From an uncultured Chlamydiae bacterium (GTDB lineage Bacteria > Chlamydiota > Chlamydiia > Chlamydiales > CALBHK01): DNA of 6,752 nt. Below the pieces are notes generated by a model. The model searched no databases. It saw only the letters and a list, made by a program, of their open reading frames with translations, and had not been told where the DNA came from. A program made the translations under genes and the position numbers. Where the stretch lies: positions 1 through 6,752 of the forward strand of contig CALBHK010000223.1 in assembly GCA_937894565.1 (NCBI GenBank), written 5' to 3'. Shown here piece after piece: positions 1 through 5,001 of this stretch; positions within the stretch are counted from its first letter, which is position 1; every line of letters begins with the position of its first letter.

Positions 1-52
1 TTGATTGCCGGAATTCACAATTTTGAAATAAAAACTTAATTACGCAAGAGGT

Positions 53-265
53 CTAGTAAATAATTAAATTACCGCAAAGCATCAACATAATAACTTCACC
101 AAAAAGATTAATTAACGCTTTGTGATGTTCTGGTGTTTTAAGTATGAATAAGCCAATCATGGTAAAGACCAAGGAAGTTATTGTGATCATGATTAATAAT
201 TGCTGTAAAATTTTTTTTACTCTGTCTCCTTCCGTTTTTGTTTCTCTGCAGTGATGTGAGAGCAT
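53..265 (-). CDS. possible small two-helix membrane protein (hypothetical)
   Basis: This 70-residue frame is not recognised as any family. It predicts two hydrophobic helices, about residues 22-42 and 51-69, separated by a short polar loop (KTPEHHK), with a basic and polar N-terminus, so an inner-membrane location is plausible. It is divergent from the dehydrogenase operon. The start is doubtful. The first ATG (265-263) has no clear Shine-Dalgarno. A good AGGAG (230-226 on the minus strand) sits five bases before codon 16, which is GTA rather than GTG or ATG. An ATG at codon 26 would cut into the first helix. The frame could be a real small gene with an upstream start, a gene whose start codon has mutated, or chance. 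No homologue, promoter or terminator was identified. Confidence 0.35.
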   Translation of the reverse strand: MLSHHCRETKTEGDRVKKILQQLLIMITITSLVFTMIGLFILKTPEHHKALINLFGEVIMLMLCGNLIIY

Positions 266-322
266 TAGATCATGAAAAATAATTGATCTGCAAGGAAAAA
301 ATAAAATATCAAAACGGTCGTT

Positions 323-352
323 ATGAGATATTCTTTCTTTTTTCTCTACAAT
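323..352 (+). promoter_or_regulatory. candidate sigma70-type promoter of the dehydrogenase operon
   Basis: A -10 hexamer TACAAT (347-352, five of six matches to TATAAT) lies 18 bases downstream of ATGAGA (323-328, four of six matches to TTGACA). It would start transcription near 359, giving a leader of about 24 bases before the GTG start at 383. It is the best-placed promoter-like pair in the 117-base gap. The -35 is weak, so the assignment is tentative. Confidence 0.35.
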
Positions 353-382
353 CTTGTATGACTCCTTAAAAAGAGGAATGCT

Positions 383-1453
383 GTGTCTATTGAAACGATA
401 CGTTATCTGGATGTAGACGGAAATCTATCGGATTCCTGTCCTCATATCCCTTCCCCTGATCATCTTGTAAACGCTTACAAAACGATGGTAGTGACGCGTT
501 TAATGGATGATCGCATGATCAAGCTTCAAAGGCAGGGGGAAATTAGCTTTGCTATGAGCTCTTTAGGAGAAGAGAGCTGTGTGGTAGGCGCTGCGGCTGG
601 ATTAGAATTGCAAGATTGGATCTACCCTCAATACCGCGAGTGTGGGGCTCTGTTTTGGCGTGGTTACTCGATCCAAAAGTATGTGCACCATATGTTTTGC
701 AATAGTGAAGATGCAAACTTTGGGCGTCAGATGCCCAACCACTTTGGTTGCAAAGAGTTGAATGTGGTGACCGTTTCTTCCCCCATCGGCACAAAAATTC
801 CCCATGCAGCAGGTGCTGCTTATGCGATGAAATTGAAGGGAAGTCCAAGCGTTGCTCTTTGTTTTTTTGGAGAGGGAGCTACATCTGAAGGGGATTTTCA
901 CGCCGGACTTAATTTTGCGGCTGTGAGGGGCTCTCCTGTCATTTTTTTCTGTCGTAATAATGCGTATGCGATTTCAACCCCTACGAAATGCCAATTTGCA
1001 TCCGATGGAATAGCAGCGAAAGGGGAAGGGTATGGTATGCGCACTTTTCGCGTCGATGGGAATGACTTTTTTGCTGTCTATGCCACTGTCAAGCAGAGCA
1101 GAATAATTGCAATGGATGAAAAGAGGCCTGTGTTAATCGAGGCGATGACCTACCGGCAGGGAGCTCATTCCACGTCCGATGATCCGACCCAATACCGCTC
1201 GCAAGAAGAGGTAGAAAAAGCTGCTCTTGCAAACCCCATAGGACGTTTTAGACTTTTTTTAGAAAAACGTTCTTTATGGGATGAACAGAAAGAAAAAGCG
1301 TTGCTTTCAGAAATCACACAAACAATCACTGCTGCTATTGAAAAAGCCAAAAATACGCCTCCTCCAACAAATGTTTCCCTAATACAAGATGTCTATGCTC
1401 AAGTGCCCCACTCTCTTCAACTTCAATTTGAGGATTTAAAATGCCAGTCATGA
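383..1453 (+). CDS. bkdA1: branched-chain 2-oxoacid dehydrogenase E1 alpha subunit
   Basis: This is the alpha subunit of the thiamine-diphosphate-dependent E1 heterotetramer that decarboxylates branched 2-oxoacids (from Val, Leu, Ile) and passes the acyl group to lipoyl-E2 in the cytoplasm. The 356 residues cover the full dehydrogenase E1 domain. The ThDP/Mg motif runs from GEG (163-165) to RNN (191-193). RQGAHSTSDD (258-267) is the active-site loop, with His262 and Ser263 aligning with the His and the phosphorylated Ser of the mitochondrial enzyme. Several stretches (FFCRNN, AYAISTPT, RVDGNDFFAVY, LIEAMTYR) match, as I recall it, mitochondrial BCKDHA more closely than pyruvate dehydrogenase. 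The start is GTG at 383 with AGAGGA (372-377) five bases before. The stop lies inside the next gene, indicating translational coupling. The symbol follows Pseudomonas usage. Specificity for branched substrates is inferred from sequence resemblance. Confidence 0.93.
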   Translation: MSIETIRYLDVDGNLSDSCPHIPSPDHLVNAYKTMVVTRLMDDRMIKLQRQGEISFAMSSLGEESCVVGAAAGLELQDWIYPQYRECGALFWRGYSIQKYVHHMFCNSEDANFGRQMPNHFGCKELNVVTVSSPIGTKIPHAAGAAYAMKLKGSPSVALCFFGEGATSEGDFHAGLNFAAVRGSPVIFFCRNNAYAISTPTKCQFASDGIAAKGEGYGMRTFRVDGNDFFAVYATVKQSRIIAMDEKRPVLIEAMTYRQGAHSTSDDPTQYRSQEEVEKAALANPIGRFRLFLEKRSLWDEQKEKALLSEITQTITAAIEKAKNTPPPTNVSLIQDVYAQVPHSLQLQFEDLKCQS

Positions 1454-2418
1454 ACCTGATTGAATCTTTAAATCTTACCTTAATGCAAGAGTTTGAAAAA
1501 AATCCGCTTTTAGTAGCTTTTGGAGAGGATTGTGGAAAATTTGGTGGTGTTTTTCGCGTGACAAAAGGACTGCAGCAGCGTTTTGGAGAAGAGCGCTGTT
1601 TTGATACGCCTCTTTGCGAGCAGGGTATTATAGGTTTTGCCATCGGCATGGCCCAAATGGGGTTTAAGCCTGTATGTGAAATTCAATTTGCCGATTATAT
1701 TTTTCCGGCTTTTGATCAGATTGTCAATGAGCTCTCTAAAATGCGTTATCGCACAGGCAATCAGTATAGCGCACCGGTAGTTATACGTGCTCCTTATGGG
1801 GGAGGCATTCATGGAGGCCATTACCATTCTCAGTCGCCGGAAGCTTATTTTTTGCATACCCCCGGATTGCATGTTATAGTGCCTTCTTCTCCTTATGATG
1901 CCAAAGGACTGCTTGCAACAGCTTTAAAAAGCGAAGATCCCGTTATTTTTTTGGAACCTAAGCGACTTTATAGGGCTTTAAAAGAAGAGGTTCCGCAGGA
2001 ATATTATGCCATCCCTTTTGGACAAGCAGAAATAGCGCGTCAAGGAGATGTTTTGACTTTAATTGGCTGGGGGGCCCAGCATCATCAAAACATGAAGGCA
2101 GCAGAAATGATCTATAACGAGTTAAAAAGAGAAATAGAAGTGATTAATTTACGCTCTTTAAACCCGCTTGATATTGCGACTATTGAATCTTCTGTCAATC
2201 AAAGCGGACGCTGCGTGGTGGCGCATGAAGCGCCTCAAACGCAAGGTTTTGGAGCAGAAATTACAGCGCAAATTATGGAACATTGTTTTTTACATCTAAA
2301 AGCACCTGTTAAACGCTGCTGCGGACTGGATACCCCTTTTCCTAACGCTTTGGAATCGCTCTATTTGCCGGATGCAGTTAGGGTTAAATCTGCAATTATA
2401 GAGACATTGGAGTATTAA
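1441..2418 (+). CDS. bkdA2: branched-chain 2-oxoacid dehydrogenase E1 beta subunit
   Basis: This is the beta partner of the preceding subunit. It completes the ThDP-binding site at the alpha/beta interface and carries the transketolase-like pyrimidine-binding and C-terminal domains. The 325 residues are full length for the family. FGED (27-30), TPLCEQGI (56-63, with Glu60 expected to activate the cofactor), EIQFADYIFPAFDQIVNE (80-97) and YHSQSPEA (128-135, His129 at the active site) are hallmark blocks. The C-terminal domain shows HEAP (262-265) and CGLDTPFP (294-301), closely resembling mitochondrial BCKDHB. The ATG at 1441 is chosen because GAGGA (1430-1434) precedes it by six bases. A second in-frame ATG at 1450 overlaps the upstream TGA as ATGA and could be used by re-initiating ribosomes. 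Overlap with E1-alpha and near-contact with E2 support one operon. Confidence 0.94.
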   Translation: MPVMNLIESLNLTLMQEFEKNPLLVAFGEDCGKFGGVFRVTKGLQQRFGEERCFDTPLCEQGIIGFAIGMAQMGFKPVCEIQFADYIFPAFDQIVNELSKMRYRTGNQYSAPVVIRAPYGGGIHGGHYHSQSPEAYFLHTPGLHVIVPSSPYDAKGLLATALKSEDPVIFLEPKRLYRALKEEVPQEYYAIPFGQAEIARQGDVLTLIGWGAQHHQNMKAAEMIYNELKREIEVINLRSLNPLDIATIESSVNQSGRCVVAHEAPQTQGFGAEITAQIMEHCFLHLKAPVKRCCGLDTPFPNALESLYLPDAVRVKSAIIETLEY

Positions 2419-2419
2419 G

Positions 2420-3523
2420 ATGAGTTCTATCTTTAGTGTAAAATTACCTGATATTGGGGAAGGGGTAGTAGAGGGACAAGTCATTGAATGGCTAAAAAAG
2501 GTGGGCGACACGGTCGGCCAGGATGAAGCTGTTGTTGTGGTCATGACAGATAAAGCGACGGTAGAGTTGCCCTCTCCGCATGAAGGTGTTTTAGCCAAAC
2601 AGTGCTATCACGCTGGAGAGATCGCTAAAGTAGGCGAGTCAATTTACGAGATTTCGGTAGGTTCTACAGTACTTGTTGAGCAAGAAATTTTAGCCACTCC
2701 CCATACACGCCACTTAGCAGATGAATTGGGGGTGAAGCTGGAATCTCTTCATGGAAGCGGCAAGGAAGGCAGGATTACAGATGAAGATGTGGGAAAAGCT
2801 GCACATGTAAAAGATCCAGAAAAAGCGCAAGAGCAGCGTGTGCCGATGATTGGGGTGCGTTATTTAGTGGCTGAAAAGATGAGCGAGGCCAAAGCGCGCA
2901 TTCCCGATTATTCTTATTTTGATTCTTTAGATGCCACTCGACTCATTCAATTGCGCAATAAAATTAAGAGCGATGCCGAAAAGGAGGGAATTAAGGTCAG
3001 TTATATGCCCTTTATTTTACGGGCCCTTTCTATGACCATCTGCCGCTTTCCTCTGCTTAACAGTTCAGTTGATTTTGAAAAAAAAGAGATCATTATGCAT
3101 GCACAGCATGATATGGGGATCGCAGTGAGTCAAGAAGCAGGATTGATCATTGCCGTACTTAAGAATGTAGAAAAAATGGGAATGCAAGAGGTGGTCCGCT
3201 CTTATGATGCTTTAATGAAGAAAGTGCAAAAGGGGGAGCTATCTCGTGAAGAGAGAATTCGCTCTACAATCACAGTTTCTAACTTTGGCCCTTTAGGTGG
3301 AAAGTGGGCAACTCCTATTATTAACTATCCGGAAAGTGCCATTTTAGGGATTGCGAAAATTAGAAAAGAGCCCGTTGTGAGAGGAGAAGAGGTGGTGATC
3401 CGCGATCAGATGAACCTTTCGTGGACATTTGATCATCGCGTCATTGATGGAGAGCTGGCGGCTAAAGTTTCTAATTATTTTATTCATTTATTGGAAAATC
3501 CGATGGAGTTATACCGAAGATGA
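2420..3523 (+). CDS. bkdB: dihydrolipoamide acyltransferase (E2) of branched-chain 2-oxoacid dehydrogenase
   Basis: This is the core acyltransferase, which takes the acyl group from E1 on a swinging lipoyl-lysine and transfers it to CoA. Three domains are visible in 367 residues: a single lipoyl domain (about 5-80) with Lys45 in MTDKA as the lipoylation site; a peripheral subunit-binding domain (about 92-126, from ATPHTRHLADELGV to GRITDEDV); and the catalytic domain (about 139-367) with SNFGPLGG (287-294) and the active-site FDHRVIDG (337-344, His339 and Asp343). Linkers are only about 11 and 12 residues and lack the usual Ala/Pro-rich tracts. The start ATG lies one base after the E1-beta stop, with GGAG (2409-2412) seven bases before. 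The last three codons and the stop fall inside the left arm of an inverted repeat. A pyruvate-type E2 is less likely given the E1 partners. No E3 gene follows. Confidence 0.93.
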   Translation: MSSIFSVKLPDIGEGVVEGQVIEWLKKVGDTVGQDEAVVVVMTDKATVELPSPHEGVLAKQCYHAGEIAKVGESIYEISVGSTVLVEQEILATPHTRHLADELGVKLESLHGSGKEGRITDEDVGKAAHVKDPEKAQEQRVPMIGVRYLVAEKMSEAKARIPDYSYFDSLDATRLIQLRNKIKSDAEKEGIKVSYMPFILRALSMTICRFPLLNSSVDFEKKEIIMHAQHDMGIAVSQEAGLIIAVLKNVEKMGMQEVVRSYDALMKKVQKGELSREERIRSTITVSNFGPLGGKWATPIINYPESAILGIAKIRKEPVVRGEEVVIRDQMNLSWTFDHRVIDGELAAKVSNYFIHLLENPMELYRR

Positions 3524-3673
3524 TTGAAAAGTTGGAATTTTGACAAGGAGGCTGCTTAAAATTTGTTATCTGGAGCAAATGACCATTGCCTTAAGGCAAG
3601 GCATGAGTGAAGATAAAAATTTTAATGCAAAGCCGACGCTGACAAAAAACCACTTTTCAATCATCTTTGGTAT
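3511..3673. repeat. 163-bp imperfect inverted repeat (MITE-like or large RNA hairpin) at the end of E2
   Basis: The outer arms 3511-3532 and 3652-3673 are complementary over 22 positions with one G-T mismatch (3516/3668), including 16 perfect bases (AAGATGATTGAAAAGT and its complement). The exact centre is a perfect 14-bp palindrome, TTGCCTTAAGGCAA (3586-3599). Between arm and centre the two halves still align with gaps: TTAAAATTT and TTATCT on the left recur as complement on the right. The left arm provides the last three codons and stop of E2. The ends carry a TA dinucleotide on both sides (3512-3513 and 3671-3672), as expected for IS630/Tc1-type MITEs, though this could be chance. As RNA it would form a long stem between E2 and the methyltransferase gene. 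There is no T-run, so it is not a classical terminator. Confidence 0.8.
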
Positions 3674-3702
3674 TGGCCGTGAAAGAGAAAAGCTGATACT
3701 AT
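3673..3702 (+). promoter_or_regulatory. weak candidate promoter upstream of the rRNA methyltransferase
   Basis: TTGGCC (3673-3678, four of six to TTGACA) begins at the outer edge of the inverted repeat. It is followed by GATACT (3695-3700, four of six, spacing 16) or TACTAT (3697-3702, four of six, spacing 18). Transcription would start around 3706-3710, just before the Shine-Dalgarno GGAG (3716-3719). This would let the gene be expressed separately from the dehydrogenase operon. The match is weak, and read-through from E2 remains possible. Confidence 0.2.
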
Positions 3703-3724
3703 TGTCTTTTTTAGTGGAGACAGT

Positions 3725-4444
3725 ATGAAAAAAGAAAGATATCTGATCATGGGCCGCAATTGCATTTTGGAAGTTTTAAAACACGATCCAGAGCGTATTG
3801 AATTGCTTTATACAAGTAAAGATGAAGAAAATGATCTTGTTACGGCTGTTAAGGCTCAGGGGATTGAGATCTGTTATAAGAGAAAAGAGGGTTTGTATCT
3901 CATGATCGAATCAGATTCGCATCAAGGTTACATTGCTAAGTTAAAACCTCCTATTCATTGGGAATTAGCTACTTTTTTAAAATCGGTGCAACATTTAGAT
4001 CGTTCTTTAATTATCATGCTGGATGGCATTACAGATCCGCAGAATGTGGGCGCTATTTTAAGGGCGGGGGAATGTTTTGGTGTAGATGGCTTTATTTTAG
4101 GAAAACATAACTGCTGTCCTATGACGCCTGTTGTGAGCAAGGTCAGTGTGGGAGCTAGCGAGCTTTTGCCTATGATCTTTGTGGGCAGCCAAGTGCAAGC
4201 TTTAGAGTTATGCCGTAAAGAGGGGTATCAAGCAGTCACGATGGAAATAAATGATGCTCTTCCTATTGGCGGGTTTAATTTTCCGCAAAAAACCCTTTTG
4301 ATTTTGGGAGCGGAGGGTTTGGGGGTCCAGAAAAAAATTAGTGATCTAACGGACTATAAAATCTATGTTCCGATGCATGGAGCGATCGATTCATTAAATG
4401 TCTCCCAAGCGTGTGCAGTAGCCCTCTCTTATTGGAAGCGTTAG
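3725..4444 (+). CDS. rlmB: TrmH/SpoU-family RNA 2'-O-methyltransferase, probably 23S rRNA Gm2251 methyltransferase
   Basis: This is an S-adenosylmethionine-dependent SPOUT enzyme expected to methylate a ribose 2'-OH; in E. coli RlmB the target is G2251 in the 23S rRNA P-loop. The 239 residues match the RlmB length (243 in E. coli). The N-terminal L30e-like substrate-binding domain is about residues 6-75, opening with IMGRNCILEVLK. The knotted catalytic domain has motif 1 DPQNVGAILRAG (104-115, Asn107 and Arg113), the SVGASE segment (141-146), motif 2 LILGAEGLG (192-200) and motif 3 VPMHGAIDSLNVS (215-227). The ATG at 3725 has GGAG (3716-3719) five bases before. It lies 201 bases after E2, separated by the inverted repeat, and is functionally unrelated to the dehydrogenase. 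TrmH-type tRNA or another rRNA site cannot be excluded, since family members share these motifs. Confidence 0.88.
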   Translation: MKKERYLIMGRNCILEVLKHDPERIELLYTSKDEENDLVTAVKAQGIEICYKRKEGLYLMIESDSHQGYIAKLKPPIHWELATFLKSVQHLDRSLIIMLDGITDPQNVGAILRAGECFGVDGFILGKHNCCPMTPVVSKVSVGASELLPMIFVGSQVQALELCRKEGYQAVTMEINDALPIGGFNFPQKTLLILGAEGLGVQKKISDLTDYKIYVPMHGAIDSLNVSQACAVALSYWKR

Positions 4445-4532
4445 CGACTTGAAATACGTTTAAATTTTTGTTGTTTAAAGGCTGTGATACGTGTGCCTGG
4501 CCTTCAAAAAGGGTGACTATTCAGATGCCCTG

Positions 4533-4660
4533 GATTAAACGTAAGAGGACGCAGAGGAAGAACCGTGGTCCAGTTTTTTATAACTTGGAAGATAGTGTTT
4601 AGCTATGTGATTGAACTGCACCCCCCCCCTCCGTGTTCTCTGTGCCCTCTGTGTTTCAAA
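4533..4660. repeat. imperfect inverted repeat of CAGAG-type dispersed repeat sequence
   Basis: The left arm (about 4533-4569, containing AGAGGACGCAGAGGA) and the complement of the right arm (about 4629-4660, reading AAACACAGAGGGCACAGAGA) align with small gaps. A smaller pair CAGTT/AACTG (4571-4575, 4614-4618) and ATAG/CTAT (4592-4595, 4603-4606) lies inside, giving a nested hairpin about 130 bp long. Tandem ACACAGAGG-like units are, from memory, common in non-coding DNA of many environmental bacteria, often mistranslated as proteins rich in TE or RR. The right arm starts beside a run of nine C (4621-4629). Mobility is inferred only from the inverted structure. Confidence 0.55.
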
Positions 4661-4713
4661 TTTTCTATCTATTATTTGGAGTGTATTCCTAATTCTGTCT
4701 CTTGATAATCTTC

Positions 4714-4742
4714 TTGACAATTCGATTTTTCAGATGTATGTC
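4714..4742 (+). promoter_or_regulatory. candidate promoter upstream of the hairpin element and TPR gene
   Basis: A perfect -35 TTGACA (4714-4719) is followed after 17 bases by TATGTC (4737-4742, three of six to TATAAT). If active, the transcript would start near 4749 and carry the entire hairpin element in its roughly 250-base leader before the TPR gene. The -10 is poor. A second pair, TAGCCA (4804-4809) and TAGAAT (4827-4832) at 17-base spacing, lies inside the element and is an alternative. Confidence 0.25.
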
Positions 4743-4762
4743 TGTTGTTAGTGATGATCAAC

Positions 4763-4974
4763 CCTCTTTACAGGATTTTAGCCGCGAATGCGGCAAAAGC
4801 GGGTAGCCATAGGCGCAAGCCTATGGTAGAATAGATAAAAAAAGCAAAGCCACGAATGTGGCGACAGAATCTTTCGCCGTGTTCACGGCTTAATGGTCTG
4901 TATGACTTAACCCCAAGCTTGCGCTTGGGGCTAACCGCTTTTGCCGTGTTCACGGCTTAAATCCTGTAAAGAGG
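4763..4974. repeat. 212-bp mirror-symmetric palindromic element made of six hairpins
   Basis: Arms 4763-4808 and 4929-4974 match as inverted repeats at 41 of 46 positions without gaps, beginning with 16 perfect bases (CCTCTTTACAGGATTT). Six hairpins are placed symmetrically around 4868-4869: 4781-4794, 4807-4826, 4849-4862, 4876-4889, 4911-4930 and 4943-4956. The four small ones are variants of GCCGYGAAYRCGGC, with a five-pair stem and a GAAT or GAAC loop. The two larger ones have eight-pair stems and a GCAA loop (read on plus for the left, minus for the right). Differences between copies keep base pairing. This resembles REP/BIME clusters or a non-autonomous mobile element. No coding capacity is seen. 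It stops 27 bases before the TPR gene. Confidence 0.88.
4876..4960 (+). repeat. 18-bp direct repeat GCCGTGTTCACGGCTTAA (two copies)
   Basis: Identical copies at 4876-4893 and 4943-4960 lie in the right half of the palindromic element, both preceded by a T-rich stretch. They flank the CCCCAAGC/GCTTGGGG hairpin (4911-4930). The exact identity, compared with the diverged left-half counterparts, suggests recent duplication or conversion within the element. Confidence 0.8.
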
Positions 4975-5001
4975 TTATTAACTATTTTTATAGGATGACA
5001 T

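Larger units (their letters stand above)
4445..5001. other. 557-bp intergenic region with repeats and no convincing gene
   Basis: No frame on either strand resembles a protein; the minus-strand frames here (4720-4535 and 4953-4768) are translations of repeat sequence. From left to right it holds about 90 bases with no strong terminator, a CAGAG-type inverted repeat with a C9 tract (about 4533-4660), a TTGACA-containing promoter candidate (4714-4742), and a 212-bp element of nested hairpins (4763-4974). It ends with the AGGA ribosome site (4992-4995) of the next gene. Confidence 0.7.

Noticed and set aside
267..289. Inverted repeat AGATCA/TGATCT as an operator or terminator
   Set aside because: The arms are only six bases with an 11-base AT-rich loop and no T-run, which is expected by chance in such sequence.
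378..416. ATG at 378 opening a 12-codon frame that overlaps the GTG start of E1-alpha
   Set aside because: It directly abuts the Shine-Dalgarno with no spacing and ends at once. The GTG at 383 has proper spacing and opens the conserved protein.
552..901. Minus-strand frames of about 100 residues within E1-alpha
   Set aside because: They are shadows of the strongly supported E1-alpha gene with no recognisable domain. The same applies to the minus-strand frames inside E1-beta (1510-1872), the E1-beta/E2 junction (2296-2598) and rlmB (3955-4140).
3540..3571. Perfect TTGACA (3540-3545) and AAGGAGG (3545-3551) after E2
   Set aside because: No acceptable -10 hexamer occurs at 15-19 bases, and the Shine-Dalgarno-like string leads only to a 15-codon TTG frame. 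Both are probably by-products of the inverted repeat.
3540..3728. 62-residue plus-strand frame (TTG start, or ATG at 3579) ending in an ATGA overlap with rlmB
   Set aside because: Two thirds of it lies inside the palindromic element, no family is recognisable, and none of its start codons has a correctly spaced ribosome site (GGAG is three bases before the ATG at 3579). The ATGA overlap is suggestive but not enough.
4535..4720. Minus-strand 61-residue frame containing FETQRAQRTRRGG
   Set aside because: It is the translation of the CAGAG-type repeat and C9 tract, a known source of spurious gene calls.
4768..4953. Minus-strand 61-residue frame across the hairpin element
   Set aside because: It is made entirely of palindromic repeat sequence, with no ribosome site or protein-like features.
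4763..4974. CRISPR array
   Set aside because: The repeats are palindromes in mirrored orientation with uneven spacing, not regular direct repeats with unique spacers, and no cas genes are present.
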